Below, piece by piece: positions 46,441-55,320 of a stretch of DNA of 64,000 bases (positions are counted from its first letter, which is position 1; each line of letters starts with the position of its first letter). A model generated the notes under the pieces. That model ran no database searches. It had not been told where the DNA came from and saw nothing but the letters and a program-made list of their open reading frames with translations. A program made the translations under genes and the position numbers. This DNA comes from CAWEHU01 sp963808965 (GTDB taxonomy: Bacteria > Pseudomonadota > Alphaproteobacteria > Acetobacterales > Acetobacteraceae): positions 1-64,000 of the forward strand of contig CAWEHU010000005.1 in assembly GCA_963808965.1 (NCBI GenBank). The letters run 5' to 3'.

Positions 46441-47051
46441 CGGATCAGGTGCGAGCACGAAACCCGGCATACGCGGCCCGGCTTGAGGAAGAGGCAGCGG
46501 CCGCACGGGCCTGCACATTGTGCGCGGAGCATCTGCCGCTCGGCCCCCGGCCCGTGCTGCGAGTCTCGCCAACGGCGCGGCTTCTCATCATGAGCCAGGC
46601 GCCCGGTACGAAGGTTCACGAAACCGGATTGTCGTTTAACGATCCCTCGGGCGACCGGCTACGCGGGTGGATGCAGGTCTCGCGGGAGACGTTCTACGAC
46701 ACGAGGCGCATCGCGATCCTGCCTATGGGCCTTTGTTATCCTGGTCGCCTCCCGAATGGTGGCGACGCCCCGCCCCGTCCGGAATGCGCGAAACGGTGGC
46801 ACCCGCGCCTGTTGCCGCTGATGCCGCAAATCGAACTGACGTTGCTGGTCGGAAGCTACGCGCTCGATTTCGCGCTCGGCCGCGGACCGATGAGCGCCAA
46901 GGTGCGCGATTTCCGGCGCTGTCTGCCGCGCTATTTTCCTCTGCCGCATCCGTCATGGCGGACCGTCAGCTGGGAGAAACGCAATCCCTGGTTCGCCGAG
47001 GAGGCGTTGCCGGAGCTGCGCGCGCGGGTCGCGGGTGTCCTCGCGGCGTGA
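46437..47051 (+). CDS. Uracil-DNA glycosylase family protein
   Basis: The protein shows LLIMSQAPGTKVHETGLSFN with DPSGDRLRGWM and, at the C-terminus, FPLPHPSWR, matching the QAPG-type water-activating and HPS-type motifs of the UDG superfamily. ILPMGLCYPGR and LTLLVGSYALDFAL complete the core. Only CTLCAEHL near the N-terminus has paired cysteines, so an iron-sulfur cluster is doubtful. The GTG start overlaps the chrA stop (GTGA). Substrate specificity is not known. Confidence 0.85.
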   Translation: MTDQVRARNPAYAARLEEEAAAARACTLCAEHLPLGPRPVLRVSPTARLLIMSQAPGTKVHETGLSFNDPSGDRLRGWMQVSRETFYDTRRIAILPMGLCYPGRLPNGGDAPPRPECAKRWHPRLLPLMPQIELTLLVGSYALDFALGRGPMSAKVRDFRRCLPRYFPLPHPSWRTVSWEKRNPWFAEEALPELRARVAGVLAA

Positions 47052-47067
47052 GAAATGGAGTCCACGT

Positions 47068-47451
47068 CTAAAACATCCCGTTCGGGTTAGCCGCGTCATC
47101 GGGAATGACCTGAAGAACGTCCCAATGTTCGACGATCTTGCCGTCCGGCGTCAGACGGAAAATGTCGATCCCGGCCCAGTCTCGATCGCCGGGCCAATGC
47201 TGGAAACAGTGCAGCACGACGAAATCGGACTCCGCGATAACGCGCCTGAATTCGACGCGCTTGCCCGGATAGTCGCGCGCCGCCTCCTCGAAATAGTCGA
47301 TAAACCCCTGCTTTCCGTCGGTGACGCCGGGGTTATGCTGAATGTATTCGTCCCCCACGTACCGTTCGATGGCCTCCCGCGGCCGACACTGATTGAACAT
47401 CAAATCGTAAAAGGCGATCACATTCCGCTTGTTGCGTTCGAGATCGTTCAA
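47068..47451 (-). CDS. NTF2-like (SnoaL/polyketide-cyclase type) protein
   Basis: The 127-residue protein reads NVIAFYDLMFNQCRPREAIE, RYVGDEYIQHNPGVTDGKQG, FIDYFEEAARDYPGKRVEF and DIFRLTPDGKIVEHWDVLQV. YIQHNP and KIVEHWDV are hallmarks of SnoaL-like proteins in the nuclear transport factor 2 fold. The pocket is generic and no reaction can be assigned. It is convergent with the UDG gene, 16 nt apart. Confidence 0.88.
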   Translation of the reverse strand: MNDLERNKRNVIAFYDLMFNQCRPREAIERYVGDEYIQHNPGVTDGKQGFIDYFEEAARDYPGKRVEFRRVIAESDFVVLHCFQHWPGDRDWAGIDIFRLTPDGKIVEHWDVLQVIPDDAANPNGMF

Positions 47452-47484
47452 CGAATGCGCCTCCCATCCCGGAAGCCGCCCCGG

Positions 47485-47910
47485 TCAATCCATCTCCCGC
47501 TCGAGCGCCTCGATGTCGGGGTCGCTGAAGCCGAAATGGTGGGCGATCTCGTGCACGAGCACGTTGCGCACGAGGCGGAACAAATCCTCGCCGGTCTCGA
47601 TCCACTCCAGCAGGATGGGCTGGCGATACAGGAAGATCATGTCCGGCTGTTGCACGACATCGTTGACGCTACGATGGATCAGCGGAGTGCCCCGATAGAG
47701 GCCCGTCAAATCCCACGCGCTCTCGATTTCCATCTCGTCGAGCGTCTCATCGTCGGCCATGTCCTCGACCACGATGCCGACGCCCTGGACATGACGGGAC
47801 AGGCGCGCGGGAATGGCGGCGAGGGCACGCTCGGCGAGCGCGACCATGTCCTCGGCGCTCGGAGGAGGCCCGAAACGGACCGGTTCGGCTATGGGGTCCC
47901 GCTCAGCCAT
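47485..47910 (-). CDS. Metallopeptidase (zincin) family protein
   Basis: The HExxH zinc motif is in NVLVHEIAHHFGFSDPDIEA. QPDMIFLYRQPILLEWIETG and HVQGVGIVVEDMADDETLDE match a small zincin family of bacterial proteins of about 130-145 residues. The third ligand is probably the Asp in GFSDPDI. No signal peptide is present. The substrate is unknown. Confidence 0.87.
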   Translation of the reverse strand: MAERDPIAEPVRFGPPPSAEDMVALAERALAAIPARLSRHVQGVGIVVEDMADDETLDEMEIESAWDLTGLYRGTPLIHRSVNDVVQQPDMIFLYRQPILLEWIETGEDLFRLVRNVLVHEIAHHFGFSDPDIEALEREMD

Positions 47911-47994
47911 GCCGTATCGGGACAGGCCGCCGCGCGAAGGTCAAGCGCTGACCGCATGCTTCCCCCCGTATCGGGCCAGCGGTATCAAGCTTCG

Positions 47995-48462
47995 ATGCAG
48001 TTCACCTGCGTAGAACGAACGCTCTCGATCCGGCGCGCCGCTTCCCGGCTCTGTGGTCAGCTCGCCTGGGCCGCGCTGCACGAGGTTCCGCTGCCGAACG
48101 GCCGCCGTGCGGATATCCTCGCGCTTCGTCCGGATGGCGGCTTCACCTGCATCGAGGTGAAGTCGGGCGTGCGGGATTTCATGACCGACGGCAAGTGGCC
48201 GGAGTACCGGGATTTCTGCGATGCGCTCTATTTCGCTGTAGACGCCGACTTCCCGCTTCATCTCGTGCCGGCCGACACGGGCCTGATCGTATCCGACGCG
48301 ATGGAGGCGGAGATCGTCCGCGAGGCTCCGGCGCACGCGCTGGCCTCCGCCCGGCGGCGCGCCCTCCTCCACCGCTTCGCCATACTTGCGGCGGAGCGGC
48401 TTGCCGCGCTGGAGGACCCCGCCCGCCTGTCTGCGCTCCGTTCGGCTCTGCGGGTCGAGTGA
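47995..48462 (+). CDS. mmcB: MmcB-family DNA repair protein
   Basis: MmcB is an alphaproteobacterial DNA-damage protein with a nuclease-like fold. Visible are EVPLPNGRRADILALRPDGG, FTCIEVKSGVRDFMTDGKWP, EYRDFCDALYFAVDADFPLH, TGLIVSDAMEAEIVREAPAH, the last a family signature. The E-V-K of IEVKSG and D of GRRADIL form the PD-(D/E)xK site. I chose ATG 47995 (MQFTCVERTL). It converges on hldE with 3 nt between stops. Confidence 0.9.
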   Translation: MQFTCVERTLSIRRAASRLCGQLAWAALHEVPLPNGRRADILALRPDGGFTCIEVKSGVRDFMTDGKWPEYRDFCDALYFAVDADFPLHLVPADTGLIVSDAMEAEIVREAPAHALASARRRALLHRFAILAAERLAALEDPARLSALRSALRVE

Positions 48463-48465
48463 GAC

Positions 48466-49956
48466 TCAGCCCCGCAGACGTGCGACGGTCGCCGTGGTGG
48501 AATGGCCGGGGAGCAGGTCGGCGAGCATGACGCGCCCGCCCCAGCCCCGCACCAGATCGGCGCCAACGACGGTATCGACCGTATAATCGGCGCCCTTCAC
48601 AAGCAGCTCGGGCCGGATCGCATCAAGCAGCTCGACCGGCGTGTCCTCATCGAACACGCACACCAAATCGACGGATGAAAGACTGGCCAGAACGGCGGCC
48701 CGGGCGGCTTCCGGCTGAACCGGACGGTTCGGACCCTTGAGCCGGCGCACGCTCGCGTCGCTGTTCAAGCCCACGACCAGCCGGTCGCACGCTGCGCGCG
48801 CCTGCTCCAGCAGGTGCACATGCCCCGGATGCAGCAGATCGAAGCAGCCGTTGGTAAAACCGGTCCGCCAGCCCTTGCGTCGCCAGCGTTCGACCTGCTC
48901 GCTCGCCGCCTCGCGCGTCACGATCTTCCGCAAGGTCCCGCCCTGGAGCGTGAGCGCCGCGAGCAGATCGCTCTCACGTGCGACCGCCGTCCCCACTTTG
49001 CCGACGACGATGCCGCCCGCGATGTTGGCGAGCCGGACGGCGACGGGCAGATCGAGCCCGGCCGCGATACCCGCCGCCAGGGTGGCGATGGCCGTATCAC
49101 CCGCGCCGGAGACGTCGTAGACCTCGGCCGCCTCGGCAGGGAAGTGCTGGGCGCCGTTGTCATCGACCAGCGTCATCCCGTCCTCGGAGCGGGTTACCAG
49201 CACCGCGCCGAAGCCGTGTCTTTCCCTCAGAAGCCGGGCGGCGGCGTCGATCGCAGCCTCCGTATCGACCGGCATTCCCGTCGCCTCGGCCAGCTCGCGC
49301 CGGTTCGGCGTGATGATGTCGGCTCCGGCATAGTGATCGTAGTCGGTACCCTTCGGGTCCACGATGACCTTGCGACTGGTCTGCCGCGCCGCGCCGATCA
49401 GCTCCGAGGCGGTGGCGCCGCTCAGGAGTCCCTTGCGGTAGTCGGACAGCACCGTCACGCTCGTCGCCATCATCGCGTCCCGCGCGATACGCAGCATCCG
49501 CTCGGCGAGCTTCGGATGGATCGGCGCCGTGTCCTCCTGGTCCGCCCGCATCAGGTGCTGTCCGCTCGCGAAGTAGCGGGTTTTCACCGTGGTCGCCCGC
49601 CCGCCCTGCACGAGGAGCCAGGGCTCCACGCCAGGCTGGCCGCCGACCAGGCCGGTGAGGTCGGACCCGGCTTGGTCGTCGCCGACAACGGACACGAAGG
49701 CGACCGCCGCGCCCAAGGCGGTGAGATTGCGGACGACGTTGCCGGCGCCGCCCGGCATGGCGACCTCCCGCTCTACCCGGACGATCGGCACCGGAGCCTC
49801 GGGGCTGATCCGCTCCACCGTCCCATAGACGTAGCGGTCGAGCATGACGTCGCCTATGACGAGGACGCTGCCGCGAGATAGCCGATGCACCGCCGAAACG
49901 AGGTCCGGGGCGGGAGGGGCCTCAGAGGCGAGCTCGACCGGGGTCATGCTGTCCAT
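48466..49956 (-). CDS. hldE: Bifunctional heptose kinase/adenylyltransferase HldE
   Basis: HldE phosphorylates D-glycero-D-manno-heptose 7-phosphate and then adenylylates it, supplying ADP-heptose for LPS core. The N-terminal PfkB-type kinase domain has GDVMLDRYVYGTVERISPEA, GGAGNVVRNLTALGA and VSGAGDTAIATLAAGIAAG (anion hole/base). The C-terminal nucleotidyltransferase has TNGCFDLLHPGHVHLLEQAR and LNSDASVRRLKGP. It is intact. The start is one of ATG 49956, ATG 49947 or TTG 49992. LPS and envelope genes downstream agree with this role. Confidence 0.94.
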   Translation of the reverse strand: MDSMTPVELASEAPPAPDLVSAVHRLSRGSVLVIGDVMLDRYVYGTVERISPEAPVPIVRVEREVAMPGGAGNVVRNLTALGAAVAFVSVVGDDQAGSDLTGLVGGQPGVEPWLLVQGGRATTVKTRYFASGQHLMRADQEDTAPIHPKLAERMLRIARDAMMATSVTVLSDYRKGLLSGATASELIGAARQTSRKVIVDPKGTDYDHYAGADIITPNRRELAEATGMPVDTEAAIDAAARLLRERHGFGAVLVTRSEDGMTLVDDNGAQHFPAEAAEVYDVSGAGDTAIATLAAGIAAGLDLPVAVRLANIAGGIVVGKVGTAVARESDLLAALTLQGGTLRKIVTREAASEQVERWRRKGWRTGFTNGCFDLLHPGHVHLLEQARAACDRLVVGLNSDASVRRLKGPNRPVQPEAARAAVLASLSSVDLVCVFDEDTPVELLDAIRPELLVKGADYTVDTVVGADLVRGWGGRVMLADLLPGHSTTATVARLRG

Positions 49957-50032
49957 GAACCGTGCCGTACCCTCAAGGAGCGCGGCTTGCAAGCACAGGT
50001 TGCCAGTGGAGCCAGGCAGGTCACGGCCGGGC

Positions 50033-50752
50033 TCACGCGGCGAGGATCCCGACCCGATCGCCTTCCAGGACCGCGCAGGTCAGCTTGCCGCCGATTACCG
50101 CACCCGTGTCGATGCCGATCCAATTCGCCTTGACCACCGGCTCCCTGGACGGCGTGTGACCATGCACGACGACGGCGCCCAGCTCTCCGGGCCAGGAAAG
50201 GAACGGCTCCCGGATCCATACCAGATCCTCACGAGACTGCCGGTCCAGCGGCACGCCGGGCCGAATACCCGCATGCACGAACAGGTAGGGGCCCTCGCGG
50301 TGGCTGAGCGCCAGCCCGCGCAGGAAAGCAAGATGCGCCTCGGGAATGAAGCCGCACCACTGGGCCGGCCTGCGGCGCTCTGGCACGCACCAGCTGCGCA
50401 GCGATTCCGCGCCGCCATTCGCCATCCAGTGGGCAGCCGATTCCGAGCCGCCTTCGGTCAGCGCAGCCAACATCATGTCCTCGTGGTTGCCCATGAGGTT
50501 GACCACGCGGGCCGCGGGCACCGCCGGGCCGTGCAGGAGCATGGCCACGACTGCCGCGCTGTCGGGACCACGATCGATGTAGTCCCCGAGATGCACGAGA
50601 GTCGCGCCGGCCACCGGCCGTTCCGCAAGATCCCGCGCGATCATGCGGTGCAGGGCCGCGAGCCGGCTGGCGCAGCCGTGCACGTCGCCCACGGCATACA
50701 CCCGCCGCCCTGCGGCCAGTGCGGCCGGGGCTGACATCCAGGCTGGCATCAC
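50033..50752 (-). CDS. Metallophosphoesterase, serine/threonine phosphatase-like
   Basis: The calcineurin-type motifs are in order: VYAVGDVHGCASRLAALHRM, LVHLGDYIDRGPDSA, NLMGNHEDMMLAAL, LFVHAGIRPG and VVVHGHTPSREP. The fold is shared by protein phosphatases and ApaH-like Ap4A hydrolases. The size, 239 residues, favours the small bacterial PPP type. It precedes hldE on the same strand by 76 nt. Confidence 0.9.
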   Translation of the reverse strand: MMPAWMSAPAALAAGRRVYAVGDVHGCASRLAALHRMIARDLAERPVAGATLVHLGDYIDRGPDSAAVVAMLLHGPAVPAARVVNLMGNHEDMMLAALTEGGSESAAHWMANGGAESLRSWCVPERRRPAQWCGFIPEAHLAFLRGLALSHREGPYLFVHAGIRPGVPLDRQSREDLVWIREPFLSWPGELGAVVVHGHTPSREPVVKANWIGIDTGAVIGGKLTCAVLEGDRVGILAA

Positions 50753-50896
50753 GGCAGACTACAGGCCCGGCCGGCCCGGAGCGAGCCTCGCGTGCAGGAC
50801 CCGGACGCCCGGGGCGGTGCGGCCTCGCGGCCCAGGGGCGTTCACCTTCGCGAAGGCGGACTTGGCGAGAGCGCCGGGCTCCCATATTGCGGGCCG

Positions 50897-51646
50897 ATGC
50901 ATGCCGTCCGGGTCGAGGAGCTGACGAAACGCTACGGCGACACCCTGGCGGTCGATGGCATCGGCTTCACGGTCGAAACGGGCGAGACCGTTGGTCTGCT
51001 TGGCGGCAACGGCGCCGGCAAGACCACGACGCTCGCGATGCTGCTCGGCCTGTTGATCCCGACGGCCGGGACGATCCGGGTGTTCGGCCACGACATGGCC
51101 CGTGACCGGTTCGCGGCCCTCGCCCGCATGAATTTCAGCTCTCCCTACATCTCACTCCCGCACCGGCTTTCGGTAGCGGAGAATCTGCGTATCTACGGCC
51201 ATCTCTATGACGTGCCGCGGCTCGAGCGGCGGATCGGGGAATTGGCCGAGGAGCTTGATTTGGCCGAATTGTTGGACCGGCCCGCCGGGCAGCTCTCGGC
51301 TGGCCAAAAGACCCGCGTGGCGCTCGCCAAGGCGCTCATCAACCGGCCCGAATTGCTGCTGCTGGACGAGCCGACCGCAAGCCTCGATCCCGATACCGGC
51401 GACTTGGTCCGAACGTGGCTCGAACGCTACCGCGCCGAAAGCCGCTGCACGATCTTGCTCGCCTCCCACAACATGGCGGAGGTCGAACGCCTCTGCACCC
51501 ATGTTCTCATGATGAAAAAGGGCCGCATCGTCGATCGCGGCAGCCCGCAGGATCTGCTGGATCGATACGGACGCGCGGACATGGAGGAGGTGTTTCTCGA
51601 CATCGCCCGTGACCGGCGGCGGGCGGCGGAAGGCGCGGACGCGTGA
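50897..51646 (+). CDS. ABC transporter ATP-binding protein
   Basis: Walker A GLLGGNGAGKTTTLAMLLGL, signature GQLSAGQKTRVALAKALI, Walker B LLLLDEPTASLDPDTGDLVR and the H-loop LLASHNMAEVERLC are complete. The profile fits the exporter ATPase group (DrrA/CcmA/NodI-like). The ATG at 50897 begins MHAVRVEELTKRYGDT; the frame upstream is not conserved. It overlaps the permease start (GTGA), forming a two-component exporter. Confidence 0.93.
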   Translation: MHAVRVEELTKRYGDTLAVDGIGFTVETGETVGLLGGNGAGKTTTLAMLLGLLIPTAGTIRVFGHDMARDRFAALARMNFSSPYISLPHRLSVAENLRIYGHLYDVPRLERRIGELAEELDLAELLDRPAGQLSAGQKTRVALAKALINRPELLLLDEPTASLDPDTGDLVRTWLERYRAESRCTILLASHNMAEVERLCTHVLMMKKGRIVDRGSPQDLLDRYGRADMEEVFLDIARDRRRAAEGADA

Positions 51647-52458
51647 ACCGCAGGATCGCTCTCGCCTCGCTGCGCCGGATCTGGGGGCTCATGTACAGGC
51701 ACCTCGCCCTGTACCGCCGGTCCTGGCCCCGGCTGCTGGAACTGGCCTACTGGCCGGTGCTGCAAATGTGCATCTGGGGCTTCACCGCATCCTTCCTGGC
51801 GGCGCGCGCGGGAAGCAGCATCGCCACGGCGGGCGGGCTGCTGCTCGGCGGCGTGCTGCTCTGGGAAGTGGCTCTGCGCAGCCAGATGGGAGTCGCAGTC
51901 AGCTTTCTCGAAGAGCTTTGGTCGCGCAATCTCGGGCACGTATTTGTCAGCCCGCTCCGCCCTTGGGAACTGGTCGCCGCTCTGCTCGGCATCTCGCTTC
52001 TCCGAATGCTGATCGGCGTCCTGCCAGCGGTGCTGCTGGCTTGGCTGCTCTACGCTTTCAATCTGTTCGCGATGGGACCGATCATCGTGTTGTTCTTCGT
52101 CAACCTTGTCATCATGGGATGGTGGGTCGCCTTCGGGGTCGTCTCGCTCATCCTGCGGCACGGCCTCGGCGCGGAAGCCTTGGCGTGGTCGCTGCTGTTC
52201 GGGCTCACGCCCTTTTCCGCCGTTTTCTATCCGGTCGCCGTATTGCCGCTTGTGTTGCAGCCGATCGCGCTCGCGCTGCCTTCCGCGCATGTATTCGAGG
52301 GTATGCGCGCGGCGATGCTGGATGGCACGATCCGGTGGGATCACATGCTCTGGGCGTTCGGGTTGAACGCCGCTTGGATGATCGCCGCCGTGACGGTGTT
52401 CGCACGTCAGTTCCGCCAAGCGCGCGTGCGTGGCGCCTTGCTGAATATCGGCGAATGA
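51643..52458 (+). CDS. ABC-2 type permease
   Basis: Six or so hydrophobic segments with YRRSWPRLLELAYWPVLQMC at the start and SLLFGLTPFSAVFYPVAVLP near the end resemble ABC-2 type permeases of the NodJ/DrrB class. FLEELWSRNLGHVFVSPLRP is a typical cytoplasmic coupling region. It is 271 residues. The GTG overlaps the ATPase stop. The export substrate is unknown; a lipid, glycan or drug are all possible. Confidence 0.88.
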   Translation: MNRRIALASLRRIWGLMYRHLALYRRSWPRLLELAYWPVLQMCIWGFTASFLAARAGSSIATAGGLLLGGVLLWEVALRSQMGVAVSFLEELWSRNLGHVFVSPLRPWELVAALLGISLLRMLIGVLPAVLLAWLLYAFNLFAMGPIIVLFFVNLVIMGWWVAFGVVSLILRHGLGAEALAWSLLFGLTPFSAVFYPVAVLPLVLQPIALALPSAHVFEGMRAAMLDGTIRWDHMLWAFGLNAAWMIAAVTVFARQFRQARVRGALLNIGE

Positions 52459-53075
52459 GCGCAACGCGCTTCTGGCTGATCCGTCACGCGATCGTCGCGG
52501 AAAATGCACGGCTAGTCCTGTATGGGACCATGGATGTTCCACTCTGCGAGGAGAGCCTGGTTGCGCAGGAGCCGATGTATCGCTCACTCGCGGAGCGGCT
52601 GCCCCGGCCGGCCGCCTGGAAGGTGACTCCGGCGTCTCGTACCCGGCGCACGGCGGAAGCGTTGTTCGCCGCGGGCTATCCACGCGCCGAACTCGAGACC
52701 GAGCCGGATCTTACGGAGCAGGCGCTCGGCTCCTGGCAAGGTCTCGCGCATGCCGCGCTCCCGGCGAAACTGACGCTGCCCGCTCACGCTTTCTGGCCCT
52801 TACACGGTGACGAGCGCCCGCCCGGCGGCGAAAGCATCCAGGACGTGATCGAGCGGACGGGCGCGGCACTGGAACGCCTCGCCTCCCGGCATGCCGGCGA
52901 GGACGTCGTGATCGTGATGCATGGCGGCACGATCCGCGCGGCTGTCGCCCATGCGCTCGGAATCGGGCCGGACAGCGCGCTACGGTTGTCGGTCCAGAAT
53001 TTTTCCTTGACGCGACTCGAACGTCATCCCGAGGCATGGCGGGTCGTGTGCGTCAACGAACTGCCTGGTTACTGA
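52455..53075 (+). CDS. Histidine phosphatase family protein
   Basis: The N-terminal catalytic motif is LIRHAIVAENARL, an RHA form where most members have RHG. TPASRTRRTAEALFAAG and VIVMHGGTIRAAVAHALG carry the second arginine and histidine. It belongs to the phosphoglycerate-mutase-like histidine phosphatases (the alpha-ribazole phosphatase/broad-specificity group). The ATG overlaps the permease stop. The substrate is unknown. Confidence 0.9.
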   Translation: MSATRFWLIRHAIVAENARLVLYGTMDVPLCEESLVAQEPMYRSLAERLPRPAAWKVTPASRTRRTAEALFAAGYPRAELETEPDLTEQALGSWQGLAHAALPAKLTLPAHAFWPLHGDERPPGGESIQDVIERTGAALERLASRHAGEDVVIVMHGGTIRAAVAHALGIGPDSALRLSVQNFSLTRLERHPEAWRVVCVNELPGY

Positions 53076-53124
53076 GAACCTGAGCGAAGTTCGGTCGCCG
53101 CCCACGCGCAAAGGAGATCCCGTG

Positions 53125-53919
53125 ATGATCCGTATGCTTCTGGCCGCTGTCGTCGCCCTGATACCTTTGGCTGCACGGGCGCAGATGGAGCAACAGGCCC
53201 TGGTGGACCGAGCCACGCTCACGGTGCAGGACATCATGGCTGGGTCGAACGGGTCGGATCCGCAATCGCTTCTCAAGCGCGCCCGGGCGGTGATGATTTG
53301 CCCGCAGGTGTTCCGCGCCGCCTTCATCTTCGGCGGGTCGGGCGGGGATTGCGTGCTGGTTGCGCGGGATGGGGCAGGCTCCTGGTCGTATCCGGCCTTC
53401 TACGGACTCGGCAATATCAGCGCCGGCCTTCAGGCGGGAATCCAGGACAGCGAAGTGCTGATGCTGATCCTGACGCAAAGGGGTCTCGGCGCCGTCATGG
53501 ACAGCCAGTTCAAGTTCGGCGCCGACGCCTCCATCGCGATCGCGACGATCGGCGCCGGAGTGGAAGGGGCGACCACGGCCGATCTTGGCGCGGACATCGT
53601 GGTCGCAGCCAAGACGCGGGGCCTGTTCGCGGGCATTTCCCTTCAGGGCAGCCATATGACCACCCGGACGGCGTGGAACCGGGCCTATTACGGCCGCGAT
53701 TTGGCGGCTCGCCAGATCGTGATGGATATGGAGGTACGGAATCAGGGCGCCGACCCGCTGCGCGAAGTCCTGACCCGGTACGGCAGCAGTAGTGGGCCGG
53801 CTATAGCCGCCCAGGTTCCCCCTGGCGGCCCGGTGTCCGGGAGCGGACCGATGCCCGCCGGAGGCCCGGTCTCGCTCGCCCCCGTGCAGCAGCAGTCTCT
53901 GCCGCCGCCGCGCCGCTGA
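53125..53919 (+). CDS. SYLF-domain (lipid-binding, Ysc84-type) protein
   Basis: The signal peptide MIRMLLAAVVALIPLAARA is followed by a SYLF domain: LLKRARAVMICPQVFRAAFI, FGGSGGDCVLVARDGAGSWS, YPAFYGLGNISAGLQAGIQD and VVAAKTRGLFAGISLQGSHM. SYLF domains bind membranes and lipids. The C-terminal 40 residues are Pro/Gly-rich. AAGGAG lies 8 nt upstream of ATG 53125, so I favour it over GTG 53122. Confidence 0.9.
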   Translation: MIRMLLAAVVALIPLAARAQMEQQALVDRATLTVQDIMAGSNGSDPQSLLKRARAVMICPQVFRAAFIFGGSGGDCVLVARDGAGSWSYPAFYGLGNISAGLQAGIQDSEVLMLILTQRGLGAVMDSQFKFGADASIAIATIGAGVEGATTADLGADIVVAAKTRGLFAGISLQGSHMTTRTAWNRAYYGRDLAARQIVMDMEVRNQGADPLREVLTRYGSSSGPAIAAQVPPGGPVSGSGPMPAGGPVSLAPVQQQSLPPPRR

Positions 53920-53972
53920 GGCGCGGCTCCGGATTGGAACGAAGCTCCGCGAGGGGGTAGTCTCCCTGTTCT

Positions 53973-54479
53973 ATGCCGGTGGAGCTCCCCTTCTGGAAGT
54001 CGAAGCGCCTCGAGGAGATGACTCCGGAGGAGTGGGAGTCGCTCTGCGACGGCTGCGGCCGGTGCTGCCTTCATAAGCTGCGCGAGGACGAGACCGGCGC
54101 TCTCTCCTTCACCGACGTTTCCTGCCGGCTTCTCGACGGCCACACGTGCCGTTGCCGCGATTACGCGAATCGACACCGGCGAGTCCCGGACTGCGTGAGC
54201 CTGACGCCCGCGGCCGTGCGGGAAATCGACTGGTTGCCGCCCTCCTGCGCCTATCGGCGGCTGGCGGAGGGAAAAGACCTGGCTTGGTGGCATCCGCTGG
54301 TCTCGGGCGATCCGGATACCGTACATCGGGCCGGCGTCTCGGTACGCGGCCGGGCAACCAACGAGCGGTACGCCGGGCCGCTTGAACATCATCTGGCCGA
54401 ATGGCCCGGGCGAATGCCGCGGACCCGGAAGCCAGGACCCGGAGTGCCGGAGGGCTGCTCGCCTCGACGGAAGATTTGA
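53973..54479 (+). CDS. YcgN-family cysteine cluster protein
   Basis: The protein begins PFWKSKRLEEMTPEEWESLC and continues DGCGRCCLHKLREDETGALS, VSCRLLDGHTCRCRDYANRH. The cysteine pattern (CDGCGRCC..., CRLLDGHTCRC) is the YcgN family metal-binding cluster. It is 168 residues; the last 20 (after EWPGRMP) are not conserved and may reflect a local shift. The function is unknown. Confidence 0.88.
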   Translation: MPVELPFWKSKRLEEMTPEEWESLCDGCGRCCLHKLREDETGALSFTDVSCRLLDGHTCRCRDYANRHRRVPDCVSLTPAAVREIDWLPPSCAYRRLAEGKDLAWWHPLVSGDPDTVHRAGVSVRGRATNERYAGPLEHHLAEWPGRMPRTRKPGPGVPEGCSPRRKI

Positions 54480-54510
54480 CGAATCGCGCTCGGGTCCGCT
54501 TTGTGCCGTC

Positions 54511-55212
54511 ATGGACGTGCCCCCGCCCGAGGTTCTGTCGCTCCCCGGCGGCCCTGCCCGCATCCAATGGCGCCGAAGCGCCCGGGCACGCCAGGTCAGC
54601 CTTCGGATCAATCCTCGCGATGGCGCGGTGGTCGTCACCCTCCCGCCGCGGGCGGGTCGCCCTGCCGGGATGAACCTGCTTATGACCCACGCGGGCTGGG
54701 TCGCCGACCGCTTGGCGGCCCTGCCCGACGCGGTGCCGTTCGCCGATGGAGTCCTGGTGCCCTTGGGCGGGGTCGAGCACAGAATCCGGCATCTACCTCG
54801 AGTGCGGGGCGGAGCTTGGCTCCAGGATGGGGAAATCCACGTGACCGGAAGACCCGAATTCCTGCGTCGCCGGGTGCTCGATTTTCTCCGCGCCGAGGCC
54901 CGGCGCCGCCTTTCCGCTCTGGTGGCCGAGAAGGCCGTTCTAGCACGGGCACACCCTCGCCGGGTCGCCGTGAAGGACACGAGCAGCCGTTGGGGAAGCT
55001 GTGCTCCGGACGGGTCGCTTGCCTTCAGCTGGCGGCTGGTGATGGCGCCGGGCTTCGTGCAGGACTACGTGGCGGCCCACGAGGTGGCCCATCTGCGGCA
55101 CATGAACCACGGCCAGCGATTCTGGGCTCTGGTCGCAACTCTCACCCCGCACACACCCGCCGCCATTCCCTGGTTGCGCACGGAAGGCTCGAAGCTGCTG
55201 CGGATCGGCTAA
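54511..55212 (+). CDS. YgjP-like zinc metallopeptidase domain protein (DUF45)
   Basis: The HExxH motif is in YVAAHEVAHLRHMNHGQRFW, with the third ligand His in MNHGQ. The strand VSLRINPRDGAVVVTLPPRA and SRWGSCAPDGSLAFSWRLVM are conserved in DUF45 (YgjP/M48-like) proteins. The size is 233 residues. I chose ATG 54511 because it begins just before the conserved core. Role unknown. Confidence 0.88.
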   Translation: MDVPPPEVLSLPGGPARIQWRRSARARQVSLRINPRDGAVVVTLPPRAGRPAGMNLLMTHAGWVADRLAALPDAVPFADGVLVPLGGVEHRIRHLPRVRGGAWLQDGEIHVTGRPEFLRRRVLDFLRAEARRRLSALVAEKAVLARAHPRRVAVKDTSSRWGSCAPDGSLAFSWRLVMAPGFVQDYVAAHEVAHLRHMNHGQRFWALVATLTPHTPAAIPWLRTEGSKLLRIG

Positions 55213-55320
55213 TTTCGGGCCGCATAGCAGCGGGCGGGACGCCCATGTTGCCATCCGTCTGCCCTTGACGGTAGGACCCGCCCGTCCTCCGGCTTGAGCC
55301 GGTCTACTTAAGTGGTCGCG

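Noticed and set aside
55289..55302. CCGGC-TTGA-GCCGG hairpin before the GT4 gene as a terminator
   Set aside because: The 5-bp stem has no U-tract and is not distinguishable from background in GC-rich DNA.
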